From contig PAVT01000041.1 of assembly GCA_002713165.1 (NCBI GenBank), forward strand, positions 1 to 45,838: a stretch of 45,838 nt of DNA. The letters are read 5' to 3'. Each line of letters begins with the position of its first letter. Position 1 is the first letter of the stretch. The DNA comes from Verrucomicrobiota bacterium. GTDB taxonomy: Bacteria > Bacteroidota > Bacteroidia > Flavobacteriales_E > Vicingaceae. The notes under the pieces are model-generated. The model did not search any database, was not told the DNA's origin, and was given only the letters and a program-made list of their open reading frames with translations. The translations under genes were made by a program, and so were the position numbers. Positions 1 through 8,083 of this stretch are shown here, piece after piece.

Positions 1-660
1 AAGCATTGGGCAAGACACAACAACTTTAAGCTGAAAGGAAAAACCTTCATTGTTCAGGGCTTTGGTAACGTTGGCTATTGGGCGGCTCATTTCTTAGAAA
101 AAGAAGGGGCAAAATTAGTGGCAGTACAAGATGCCTTCGGAAGCATTCAGAATCAAAACGGAATAAAGGTAGAAGAGCTGTTTAACTACAGCCAAGGGAA
201 TAGCGGCAGCATCTTGGGCTATGCAAAAGCAGACCAAATGGCAAATGAAGACTTCTTTGGCACAAGCTGCGACATCTTAATTCCTGCGGCTTTAGGAAAT
301 CAGATCACAGAAAAGAATGCCGAGCAGATTAAAGCCATACTCATTGCTGAAGGGGCCAATGGTCCGACTAATGTAGAAGGAGAGAAAATACTCTTGGAAA
401 GAGGTGTTAGTATCATTCCTGATATTCTCTGCAACTCAGGTGGAGTAATTGCAAGCTACTTTGAGTGGCTGCAAAACCGCAACGGAGAGTTATGGCAGAT
501 GGATGAAGTGATTGACCGCTTAGACAAGAAGCTAAAAGAATCTTTTGAAAAGGTGTTCAACTACGCTAAAACCGAACAAACGGATATGAGAACTGCCGCT
601 TATTGCATGGCCATTCAACGAATTGAGAAGGCTTATGTACAAAGAGGCATTTTCCCTTAA
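1..660 (+). CDS. Glutamate dehydrogenase, C-terminal part (5' end outside window)
   Basis: The reading frame is open from base 1, so the N-terminal substrate domain lies upstream of the window. What remains is the NAD(P)-binding Rossmann domain of a Glu/Leu/Phe/Val dehydrogenase: the dinucleotide motif GFGNVG is encoded at about 58-75, and AEGANGPTN and the NSGGVIASYFEW segment are characteristic of the family. The enzyme interconverts glutamate and 2-oxoglutarate plus ammonia with NAD(H) or NADP(H) in the cytoplasm. It ends 19 bases before the next gene, which suggests an operon with the Rnk-like, stress and transhydrogenase genes, so its nicotinamide pool may be coupled to the transhydrogenase (inference). 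Cofactor preference cannot be settled from this part. Confidence 0.92.
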   Translation, partial: KHWARHNNFKLKGKTFIVQGFGNVGYWAAHFLEKEGAKLVAVQDAFGSIQNQNGIKVEELFNYSQGNSGSILGYAKADQMANEDFFGTSCDILIPAALGNQITEKNAEQIKAILIAEGANGPTNVEGEKILLERGVSIIPDILCNSGGVIASYFEWLQNRNGELWQMDEVIDRLDKKLKESFEKVFNYAKTEQTDMRTAAYCMAIQRIEKAYVQRGIFP

Positions 661-679
661 TCATTAAAAAAGAACAATC

Positions 680-1099
680 ATGAAATACGGAAATATAACC
701 ATAGAGAAGAAAGACTTTGTGTACCTGAAAAGCATTTTGAAGGTCGCAGGATTTGACAATAACAGAGAAACAAGAGACTCTTTGCAAAAATTAGAGAGCG
801 AATTACAAACCGCCATTGTGGTGGATGAGCAGGAAATGCCGGAAGATGTCATTCGATTCAATAGCAAGATTAGCCTGAACATAGATGGCAACCAAAAATT
901 TGAGGTGCAGTTAGTAAAACCTGCCCTCAAAGATTTGGAGAAAAACAGAATATCTATTCTTACCCCAATGGGTTCGGCATTAATCGGCTATGCAAAGGGA
1001 GATCAACTGATGTGGAAATTTCCTAACGGACTAAAGAAAATCACCATTCTTGAAGTAGCACATGATAATTTGTATGCAAAGGAACGCCTTGCAGTTTAA
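680..1099 (+). CDS. Rnk/GreA-GreB C-terminal domain protein (copy 1)
   Basis: 139 residues. The second half (ISILTPMGSALIGYAKGD followed by a W-x-FPNG segment) is the FKBP-like C-terminal domain shared by GreA, GreB and Rnk. The first half is a short helical region, not the long coiled coil of GreA, so this resembles Rnk, which binds RNA polymerase or modulates nucleoside diphosphate kinase levels in proteobacteria. A second copy lies at 5546-5974. Spacing to the neighbours is 19 and 11 bases. The role here is unknown; interaction with RNA polymerase is a family-based guess. Confidence 0.75.
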   Translation: MKYGNITIEKKDFVYLKSILKVAGFDNNRETRDSLQKLESELQTAIVVDEQEMPEDVIRFNSKISLNIDGNQKFEVQLVKPALKDLEKNRISILTPMGSALIGYAKGDQLMWKFPNGLKKITILEVAHDNLYAKERLAV

Positions 1100-1110
1100 A
1101 CCCAATAACA

Positions 1111-1530
1111 ATGGAAATACTAAAACACGAAACCGAAATAGACATTACCCATAAGTTAAATACTTATGAATTGGACGCTTGGTTGAAACATTTAGAGCTC
1201 ATTCAGAAAGAGATAGATTCCATGGAGAAGATGTGGGCTTTTGATGTTGATGGAGAGTTGGAGGACAAATTTGTCCTCCAACAACTTCAGGAAAGCAGAC
1301 AAGCCAATCAAAGCTTACAGCATAAGTTGGAAAGCTATACCATCAGTAAACCCAATGAGTTATTGTGTGAAGATTTTCAATGCGATGTTGACCTGATTTC
1401 AGTGCATGAGCAATATAGAAACCTATACCTGCAATATCTGAGTCAGTATCGAAATCTGAAAAACAAAATTTACAGACTGTTGAACGGTAAACCTGCTACA
1501 TCAGATTTGCGAGCAATCAAATACGGATAA
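1111..1530 (+). CDS. Small helical protein, related to the next gene
   Basis: 139 residues with no recognised domain. It is charged, Leu/Gln/Glu-rich and probably all helical or coiled coil, with no signal peptide or membrane segment. Its last third (a CD dipeptide, then a helix ending in LKNKIYRLL) aligns by eye with the last third of the following protein, so the two look like diverged tandem duplicates. It starts 11 bases after the Rnk-like gene and ends one base before the next start codon, so the pair is probably translated together. Function unknown. Confidence 0.65.
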   Translation: MEILKHETEIDITHKLNTYELDAWLKHLELIQKEIDSMEKMWAFDVDGELEDKFVLQQLQESRQANQSLQHKLESYTISKPNELLCEDFQCDVDLISVHEQYRNLYLQYLSQYRNLKNKIYRLLNGKPATSDLRAIKYG

Positions 1531-1531
1531 A

Positions 1532-1930
1532 ATGAAACATCAAGAGAACAACCAAAATCAGGAGCTAATGGAAACGTTTGATAAAGAGCAATATGTTGTT
1601 ACAGTCAAACAACTGAAGAGAGTAGAAAGTGAATTGGATTATCTCAGTAAAATCGTCGATCTGAATTTAAAAACTAATCCTGACTATTCGGAATTGAAGG
1701 AAGACATTGCAATGAACAGAAGTGAGTTAGAATTACTTATGGATTGGATGCAAAAAGATGATGATAAAAAAAGGAACAATCCTTTGTTTCAGCATTTGGA
1801 ATGCGATCCTGATGAGTTCTCAAAACAAGCCTGTAACCAACGGAATTACCTCAACTACATGTTGAAGTTCAATCAGCTAAAAACGAAGTTAGTTAATGCT
1901 GTACATGAAAAGCTCATTGATAAAAAGTAA
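1532..1930 (+). CDS. Small helical protein, related to the previous gene
   Basis: 132 residues, cytoplasmic, highly charged and predicted helical. The C-terminal part (LECD, then RNYLNYMLKFNQLKTKLVNAV) resembles the corresponding part of the 1111-1530 product. No catalytic motif is visible. Its place between the Rnk-like and universal stress genes suggests a stress-related or regulatory partner protein, but that is context only. Confidence 0.65.
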   Translation: MKHQENNQNQELMETFDKEQYVVTVKQLKRVESELDYLSKIVDLNLKTNPDYSELKEDIAMNRSELELLMDWMQKDDDKKRNNPLFQHLECDPDEFSKQACNQRNYLNYMLKFNQLKTKLVNAVHEKLIDKK

Positions 1931-1957
1931 AAACATTAAACCCTAAAAATCAATAAA

Positions 1958-2455
1958 ATGAAAAAGATATTATTGCCCACCGATTTCTCAAAAGCATCTG
2001 ATCAAGTAATTGCATTTGCCCTAGAAGCTTTTAACGATGAACCTTGTGTGTTCTATTTTATGCACGCTTACCCCTATGAAGTATATGGCTTAGATGCTCT
2101 TTGTCTATTACAGCAAGGAGAAGAAATCTTTAAAGAAGCGGACATGAAAGTTTTTGTAAAGATGGTAGATCAAGTTAGCCATTTTGCCAAACAAGAAAAA
2201 TATTCTAAACACTTCTTAAAGCTAATCTGCAAAGACGTCGAGTTAATTAAGGGAATCAGGGAGGTGATTAAAGAATTTGATATAGACATTTTGTTGATAG
2301 GTACTGAAGGTGAGAATCCGAAAACACATCAGTATAAAGAAAAAACAGTCAATAAGATAGTTGAAGAAATAAAAAGCTGTCCGGTAATGACAATTCCTCT
2401 GAGCGGAGAAGCATGGGCAAGTATGGGCTTAGAAGACATTAAGTTAGCGTGTTAA
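1958..2455 (+). CDS. Universal stress protein, UspA family, single domain
   Basis: 165 residues. The start MKKILLPTDFSKASDQVIAFAL is the first strand and helix of the UspA fold, and ILLIGTEG matches the start of the ATP-binding loop. The usual G-x9-G-S/T continuation is not clear (GTEGENPKTHQYKEK), so nucleotide binding may be weak or lost. Many Bacteroidota Usp proteins have two tandem domains of about 280 residues; this one has a single domain. It lies 19 bases before pntAA. Usp genes are commonly found in low-oxygen regulons with transhydrogenase genes, which fits this setting. Confidence 0.85.
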   Translation: MKKILLPTDFSKASDQVIAFALEAFNDEPCVFYFMHAYPYEVYGLDALCLLQQGEEIFKEADMKVFVKMVDQVSHFAKQEKYSKHFLKLICKDVELIKGIREVIKEFDIDILLIGTEGENPKTHQYKEKTVNKIVEEIKSCPVMTIPLSGEAWASMGLEDIKLAC

Positions 2456-2474
2456 GAAATAAGTAAACAGAAAA

Positions 2475-3593
2475 ATGAACAAATTAGGCGTTTTAAAAGA
2501 GGGGGCAGATCATAAAATTGTCGCCCTTAGCCCAAACGGAGTTGAAAAACTGAAGAAGAATCTTCAAATTTTCGTAGAACAAGGAGCAGGACTTGCTTCA
2601 GGGTTTACCGATGCAATGTATGAGGCAGCCGGAGCAACACTCTGCAAATCCCAAAAGGAAGTGATGGTCAATTCAGACATCCTGTTAAGTTTTGGCAGCA
2701 GATTAAAAGAAGTTGACTTCAATAGAAAAAAAACCTACATCGGTTTTTTTAACGTACTGAACGACAATGCTGTGGTAATGCCCTACACCAACACCCAATC
2801 GGATGTTTACAGCTTAGACCTGATACCGAGAAGCACCATTGCTCAGCCGATGGATATTATTTCTTCGGTGGCTTCTATTTCAGGTTATCAGGCTGTTTTA
2901 ACCGCTGCTGAAATGTCTCCTATGGTTGTCCCCATGGTTACAAGTGCAGGAGGTACACTAAAACCTGCCAAATTTTTGATACTCGGAGCAGGTGTGGCAG
3001 GCTTGCAAGCCATTGCTACTGCGAAACGATTGGGAGCAAGTGTGAAAGCATTTGATGTAAGAAGCAGCACCAAAAACGAAGTAGAAAGCTTAGGTGCTAA
3101 ATTCATTGAAATTGAAGGTGCTGTAGAAAATAAAAATGCCGGAGGATATGCGATTGAGCAAAGTCAAGACTATTTGAATTTAGTGAATCAACGGATCGCA
3201 GAAGAATCCATAGATGCGGATGTAATCATTACCACGGCAAAAATTCCCGGGAAAAAATCACCCACTTTGGTGCTTAGATCAACCGTTGAGAAAATGAAAG
3301 CCGGCTCAGTCATCATTGATCTTGCCGCAGAAAATGGCGGCAACTGCGAACTGACCAAACGGAATGAGATTGTAGACTATAACGGAGTTCAGATAGTTGG
3401 TTGGGTTTCTTTGCTTAACCGATGCTCCAATTCAGTTTCAACCTTAATCTCAAATAACTTTTCCTCCTTTATCAACTACTATTTAAACCATTTAGAGGAG
3501 GAAGAAAAAAATGAAATTCTGAAAGCCACTAAAGTAGTGGCAGCGGGAAAAATTATCAATCAATATTTAATCAACGAAGTAAACACATTATAA
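2475..3593 (+). CDS. pntAA: NAD(P) transhydrogenase subunit alpha part 1 (dI, NAD-binding)
   Basis: 372 residues. It is the soluble NAD(H)-binding component of the proton-translocating transhydrogenase, related to alanine dehydrogenase. Visible features are RSTIAQPMDIISSVASISGYQAV at about 119-141, the Rossmann motif GAGVAGLQA at 171-179 followed by KAFDVR, and the C-terminal dimerisation region. E. coli PntA (about 510 residues) carries its membrane helices on the same chain; here they are on the next gene, the split arrangement known from Rhodospirillum rubrum. The complex moves hydride from NADH to NADP+ using the proton gradient. Confidence 0.96.
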   Translation: MNKLGVLKEGADHKIVALSPNGVEKLKKNLQIFVEQGAGLASGFTDAMYEAAGATLCKSQKEVMVNSDILLSFGSRLKEVDFNRKKTYIGFFNVLNDNAVVMPYTNTQSDVYSLDLIPRSTIAQPMDIISSVASISGYQAVLTAAEMSPMVVPMVTSAGGTLKPAKFLILGAGVAGLQAIATAKRLGASVKAFDVRSSTKNEVESLGAKFIEIEGAVENKNAGGYAIEQSQDYLNLVNQRIAEESIDADVIITTAKIPGKKSPTLVLRSTVEKMKAGSVIIDLAAENGGNCELTKRNEIVDYNGVQIVGWVSLLNRCSNSVSTLISNNFSSFINYYLNHLEEEEKNEILKATKVVAAGKIINQYLINEVNTL

Positions 3594-3595
3594 TC

Positions 3596-3904
3596 ATGGA
3601 ATCATTTTACCTGTCCAACATCGACGGAATTTATGTAATCGTATTCAGCGTTTTAATTGGCATTGAACTAATCAAAAATGTGCCTGCGGTATTGCACACT
3701 CCGCTTATGTCGGGAGCTAATGCCATAAGCGGTATCATTGTCATTGGGGGGATTATTCACCTCTTAACCCTATCCATTAGTGATGTTAGTTCCATTGTTG
3801 CAGCTTCACTTGCTGTGCTAATCGGAACCATCAATGTATCAGGCGGCTTCTTTGTAACCCATCGAATGCTTGCCATGTTTGCAAAACCTAAAAACAAACA
3901 ATAA
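3596..3904 (+). CDS. pntAB: NAD(P) transhydrogenase subunit alpha part 2 (membrane)
   Basis: 102 residues with about three membrane segments and the family pattern NVPAVLHTPLMSGANAISGI, then a glycine-rich HRMLAMF end. It forms part of the proton channel (dII) with PntB. The start codon follows the pntAA stop by two bases and pntB begins one base after its stop, so the three genes are clearly cotranslated. Confidence 0.95.
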   Translation: MESFYLSNIDGIYVIVFSVLIGIELIKNVPAVLHTPLMSGANAISGIIVIGGIIHLLTLSISDVSSIVAASLAVLIGTINVSGGFFVTHRMLAMFAKPKNKQ

Positions 3905-3905
3905 G

Positions 3906-5291
3906 ATGACCATTTACATGAACGCCACCTATCTGCTATCTGCGGTAGGATTCATTTTAGGATTAAAATTTATGGCAAGCCCTGCTAAGGCCAAATTGGG
4001 CAATGTAGTTTCTGCTGTTGCCATGGGTATTGCCTTAACTGCAACCATCTTTTGGTACATCACGGCAGACATTACTTACACCAATGGTTTATTGGTTTTA
4101 GGCTTGTTGGTATTCGGTAGTTTCATCGGTAGGTTCCTATCCAAATCGTACGCCATTACTCAAATGCCGGAACTCATTTCGCTCTTTAATGCTTTTGGAG
4201 GTTTATGTGCCATGATTATTGGAATAAACGAGGCGGCATTGAGAGATACCAACAGTTTGTTTTTGGTAGATAAAAGCATTTTGTTGTTAGGGGTAGTATT
4301 AGGAGCAGCCTCCTTTACGGGAAGTATTGTTGCCTATTTTAAATTGGGTAACAAAATGAAATGGAATGCTCCTCCAAGAGCATTCACTACAATCGCCATT
4401 CTACTGATGCTTTCTCTACCTTTTCTGCACATGTTAGCCCCAATTGACTTTAACTTTTTCTACCTTACAGCAGTATTGGGTGGTTTGGCTTTGATATATG
4501 GCTTGTTGTTTGCCCTACCTGTTGGTGGAGCAGATATGCCTGTGTTGATCTCTATTTTAAATGCTGTTACCGGACTTGCTACCGCCTTATCGGGAATCGT
4601 TTTTGAAAGCACCATTATGCTTTTAGGTGGAATCTTGGTAGGATCTACCGGAATACTACTAACGGCACAAATGTGCAAAGCCATGAACCGCTCTTTGGCT
4701 ACTGTGCTTATTGGGAACAGGAAGACTGCTAAAGCAGGCAACTCAGTAAGTGAAGAGCAGCAAGTACAATCCATCAGTTCTGCCGAAACCGCTACTTTAT
4801 TAGCATTTTCAAAGAAAGTGGCTATTATTCCCGGCTTTGGGATGGCAGTAGCTCAAGCTCAAAAAGAATGCTTTGAGATACAAAAACGCTTGGAAACCGC
4901 AGGAGCGGAAGTCAATTACATCATTCATCCTGTTGCAGGTAGAATGCCCGGACACATGAACGTTCTGTTGGCAGAGGCCAACATTGACTACCAATACATT
5001 ATTGACATGGATGAAGTTAACCATAAAATGCGGGACTACGATGCTGTGGTGGTGATCGGAGCAAATGATGTGGTGAATCCCGCAGCAGAAGAAGACGAAA
5101 ATAGCGTGATTTATGGGATGCCAATCATTAAAGCATATAACGCCAAGCAGGTAATCGTACTAAAAAGAAGCATGGCTTCAGGGTATTCCGGAGCTACGAA
5201 TACCTTGTTCGATCGTAACAATTGCCGTTTATTGTTTGGGGATGCAAAAAGCAGCCTGTTGCAAATATTAGACGAATTAAAAAAAATATGA
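3906..5291 (+). CDS. pntB: NAD(P) transhydrogenase subunit beta
   Basis: 461 residues from ATG 3906. The frame is open upstream to 3870, but an earlier start would overlap pntAB and adds unrelated residues. The N-terminal half has multiple membrane helices (dII); the C-terminal 170 residues are the NADP(H)-binding dIII domain with IIPGFGMAVAQAQ, HPVAGRMPGHMNVLLAEA, VVVIGANDVVNPAA and a terminal GDAK segment, all standard for PntB. Expected function is NADPH generation at the inner membrane, supplying thioredoxin and biosynthetic reductases. Confidence 0.96.
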   Translation: MTIYMNATYLLSAVGFILGLKFMASPAKAKLGNVVSAVAMGIALTATIFWYITADITYTNGLLVLGLLVFGSFIGRFLSKSYAITQMPELISLFNAFGGLCAMIIGINEAALRDTNSLFLVDKSILLLGVVLGAASFTGSIVAYFKLGNKMKWNAPPRAFTTIAILLMLSLPFLHMLAPIDFNFFYLTAVLGGLALIYGLLFALPVGGADMPVLISILNAVTGLATALSGIVFESTIMLLGGILVGSTGILLTAQMCKAMNRSLATVLIGNRKTAKAGNSVSEEQQVQSISSAETATLLAFSKKVAIIPGFGMAVAQAQKECFEIQKRLETAGAEVNYIIHPVAGRMPGHMNVLLAEANIDYQYIIDMDEVNHKMRDYDAVVVIGANDVVNPAAEEDENSVIYGMPIIKAYNAKQVIVLKRSMASGYSGATNTLFDRNNCRLLFGDAKSSLLQILDELKKI

Positions 5292-5298
5292 TATAATT

Positions 5299-5508
5299 AT
5301 GGTGATTGCTTTTATATTAGATGCTATAATGGAATATGGATTGATATTTCTGTTGATAGTAATAGTGATAGGGCTAATCACCTATGCTATCGCTTTTTGG
5401 TCGATGTTTATGGAAAAGATCAGATCAAAATACAGTTCTGAAAATGAGGAAATAAAGAAAAAGAAGGTTAAAACGGATAATTCTTCTCAGTTAAAACAAA
5501 GTAACTGA
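5299..5508 (+). CDS. Small single-pass membrane protein
   Basis: 69 residues: a hydrophobic segment (about 13-36, rich in Ile, Leu and Val), then a Lys/Glu-rich tail that should face the cytoplasm. It begins 7 bases after pntB. No family recognised; it may be an accessory subunit of the transhydrogenase or a membrane anchor, with no direct evidence for either. Confidence 0.55.
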   Translation: MVIAFILDAIMEYGLIFLLIVIVIGLITYAIAFWSMFMEKIRSKYSSENEEIKKKKVKTDNSSQLKQSN

Positions 5509-5545
5509 AAGAAGTTGCTATAATTTAAATGAATAGAAAACACAC

Positions 5546-5974
5546 ATGACGAATCAAAATATAAGCATTTCTGAACATGATTTTGAAGTCTTAACGACTT
5601 TACTTGCCACCTTTAAAGTTGTTGATCCTGAACTTATAAAATGTCAAGATCTATTGCTTGAAAAGATTAAGACAGCCACTGTTTTGAAAAACGAAAAACT
5701 GCCCGAAAACTTGGCTCAGTTAAACAGCATTATTACAGTAGGAACTTCCTTTGGTAGAAAAGTAGGTTTGGAATTAGTTGTACCTGTAGAAGCGGACTTT
5801 TACGAGCGTAAATTATCTGTGCTTTCGCCCTTAGGAGTCGCACTGTTTGGAATCAGAGAGGGCGAAAAATCTAAGTGGCACTTTCCTGAAGGAGATGAAT
5901 GGGTCAGAATAGAAAAAGTAGATAACTCACGCTTATATTTGGTTGAAGAACATTCTAAAACAAAATCAACATGA
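5546..5974 (+). CDS. Rnk/GreA-GreB C-terminal domain protein (copy 2)
   Basis: 142 residues, same architecture as the 680-1099 product: helical N-terminal half, then LSVLSPLGVALFGIREGE and a W-x-FPEG segment of the GreA/GreB/Rnk C-terminal domain. Identity with copy 1 is modest, so the duplication is old. It overlaps the next gene by 4 bases (ATGA). Confidence 0.75.
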   Translation: MTNQNISISEHDFEVLTTLLATFKVVDPELIKCQDLLLEKIKTATVLKNEKLPENLAQLNSIITVGTSFGRKVGLELVVPVEADFYERKLSVLSPLGVALFGIREGEKSKWHFPEGDEWVRIEKVDNSRLYLVEEHSKTKST

Positions 5975-6492
5975 AAAAAGCACTTTATTTTTTGATATTT
6001 GTCGTCGTCGTTGGAGGTAGTTGCTCTCAACATAAAACCTATGATGAAGCCCCTCACATAGAGAAATGGTCGGATCGAAAAGCAGAAATTTCTAAACAAG
6101 ACAGTTTAATTGAAGGAAGCACCTATCTTTCGGTCTATTCGCACATCTACAGTTACAGCGAACACAGCACTCAGCACCTCACATCGACTATTAGTTTGAG
6201 AAATACGAGCAGAACCGAAAAGGTGTTTGTTAACAAAGCAGAATACTTTAATACCCACGGAGAGTTGGTAAAAACCTATATTGATGAAACCATTTTTATT
6301 CGCCCAATGGAGACCATTGAAATTATGATTTTTGAAAAGGATGATCATGGAGGAACAGGTGGTAATTTCATTTTTGATTGGGCGACAAGAAGTAAAGCAA
6401 ATAAACCGTATTTTGAGGCTGCTATGATTTCTACTAATGGTCAGCAGGGGCTTTCCTTTACCACTAGAGGTGTTGAAATAAACACTTTATAA
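5971..6492 (+). CDS. DUF3124 lipoprotein
   Basis: 173 residues. A lipoprotein signal peptide ends in VGGSC (Cys18), predicting a lipid-anchored envelope protein. The body matches DUF3124: GSTYLSVYSHIY, STISLRNTS, a Y-x5-GELV segment, RPMETIEIMI, GGTGGNFIFDW and a final GLSFTTRG. DUF3124 has no assigned function. The 4-base overlap with the Rnk-like gene puts both in the same transcript. Confidence 0.82.
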   Translation: MKKALYFLIFVVVVGGSCSQHKTYDEAPHIEKWSDRKAEISKQDSLIEGSTYLSVYSHIYSYSEHSTQHLTSTISLRNTSRTEKVFVNKAEYFNTHGELVKTYIDETIFIRPMETIEIMIFEKDDHGGTGGNFIFDWATRSKANKPYFEAAMISTNGQQGLSFTTRGVEINTL

Positions 6493-6511
6493 ATGAAGAA
6501 AATGAAACACT

Positions 6512-7099
6512 ATGAAAAGAATTACCTATATCGTTTATCTATTTACCGCTTTAGGAGTGTTGTATGCTGCTAATCGTTTAGATGAACGTCATTTTGAAAC
6601 CGCACAGCATACCCTAAATTCTATTCACAAAGATCGGGTCGTCGCTCAGGACATCATCTATCAATTAAGCTCTACCTTCAACGACAGGCACTTACGCTAC
6701 ATCACCGACACGGCCATTTCGCCTACTGACGTTAAACTATCTCAACAAGATCAGTTAATTACCAAGCTCTTTGAGCAATTCAGTCAAACTAAATTAACTG
6801 AACAAGAAAAGTTTCAGTTTTCCTCCTTACAAAGAAGTTACCAAAAACTATTGCGATACGAAAGTGCATTAGATAATACAGCCGAAAACCCCTTGCTCAA
6901 CATCAAAAACGCTTTTGCAGAAATCAATGATAATCTTGATGAGCTCTCAAAAATACAAGTGTCTGAAAGTAGTAATCTAAAATCCTTAGGGCAAAAATCA
7001 TTGGACAGCAATATGTTACTGTCCATGACAGAAATTGCTCTGATGGTGGTCTTGGTGGTGGTCATTCTCTTTTCCATTTTTTACAAGGGATTTAAATAA
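6512..7099 (+). CDS. Membrane-anchored four-helix-bundle sensor-like protein, no output domain
   Basis: 195 residues. One membrane helix lies at each end (about 4-20 and 168-192), enclosing about 150 residues of predicted helix outside the cytoplasmic membrane. This is the layout of the 4HB_MCP ligand-binding domain of chemoreceptors and histidine kinases. HAMP, kinase and methyl-accepting domains are absent, with only about four residues after the last helix. It could act through a partner or be a stand-alone periplasmic scaffold. Confidence 0.6.
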   Translation: MKRITYIVYLFTALGVLYAANRLDERHFETAQHTLNSIHKDRVVAQDIIYQLSSTFNDRHLRYITDTAISPTDVKLSQQDQLITKLFEQFSQTKLTEQEKFQFSSLQRSYQKLLRYESALDNTAENPLLNIKNAFAEINDNLDELSKIQVSESSNLKSLGQKSLDSNMLLSMTEIALMVVLVVVILFSIFYKGFK

Positions 7100-7123
7100 T
7101 GTAATGAACCGGATCTATAGCCA

Positions 7124-8011
7124 ATGACACAGTCCATTCAGCAAATCAACCGTTTAATAGTAAAGCGATCTGTAAAAGACTTTTGTTTTATAAGTGCGGG
7201 AGTGGTAATGGCTGCCATTGGTCTAAAAGCTTTTTTACTGCCAAATGATATTTTAGACGGCGGAGCAATGGGGGTTTCCTTATTGATTCATTTGCTAACT
7301 GACGTTCGCCTTTCAATACTGATTGTACTTGTTAATCTGCCTTTCATGTTTTTGGGGGCGAGACAGTTCTCCAAAACTTTTGCAATCAAAAGTAGCATGG
7401 CAATTCTGCTTCTTGCTGTATTGGTCTATTTTGTACAATTTCCTCCTGTAACCACCGACCGATTGCTAATTGCCGTTTTTGGTGGGTTTTTTCTTGGTGC
7501 GGGAATCGGCTTAACCATTCGAGGAGGAGCAGTAATTGACGGTACAGAAGTGTTGGCTTTAACCATAGGTAAACGCTCAAGCTTAACGGTGGGCGACTTT
7601 ATCGCCATCTTTAATGTTCTGTTGTTTGGCGTTGCGGTGGCATTAGTGGATGTAGAAACAGCCATGTATTCTATGTTGACCTATTTAGCGGCATCAAAAA
7701 CAGTAGATTTTATTCTGAATGGTATAGAAGAGTACATCGGTATAATGGTGGTTTCTGATGAATACACGGAGCTAAAAGAAGCCATCTCTCTGAAAATGGG
7801 CAGAGGGGTTACTGTTTTTAAATCCAATAGTGCTTTTGACACCAACAAACACGTATTGGCCGATCGTGAAATTCTGTATTGTGTAGTCACTCGATTAGAA
7901 GTAACACGAGTAATGTTAGAGATTGACAAAATTGATCCTAAAGCTTTTGTTATTCAGCAAGCTATTAAAGACACTAAAGGTGGCATGATAAAGAAGAGAG
8001 CGATGCAGTAG
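7124..8011 (+). CDS. YitT family membrane protein (DUF161 plus DUF2179)
   Basis: 295 residues. Five or six membrane helices fill residues 20-190, including the family-typical GAMGVSLLIH, GLTIRGGAVIDGTEVLA and an F-L-NGIEEY boundary segment. The C-terminal 90 residues form the small DUF2179 domain (GRGVTVFKSNSAF, REILYCVVTRLE). Transport function is presumed but the substrate is unknown. It starts 24 bases after the previous gene. Confidence 0.88.
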   Translation: MTQSIQQINRLIVKRSVKDFCFISAGVVMAAIGLKAFLLPNDILDGGAMGVSLLIHLLTDVRLSILIVLVNLPFMFLGARQFSKTFAIKSSMAILLLAVLVYFVQFPPVTTDRLLIAVFGGFFLGAGIGLTIRGGAVIDGTEVLALTIGKRSSLTVGDFIAIFNVLLFGVAVALVDVETAMYSMLTYLAASKTVDFILNGIEEYIGIMVVSDEYTELKEAISLKMGRGVTVFKSNSAFDTNKHVLADREILYCVVTRLEVTRVMLEIDKIDPKAFVIQQAIKDTKGGMIKKRAMQ

Positions 8012-8083
8012 AACTGCTTATACACTTCCTCCACCCCCAATAACAATTATTTCAATTAAAAAATAAATACTAGTGATACCATT

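Noticed and set aside
3870-3905. Upstream start for pntB at 3870
   Set aside because: It would overlap pntAB and add twelve residues unlike the family; ATG 3906 directly follows the pntAB stop.
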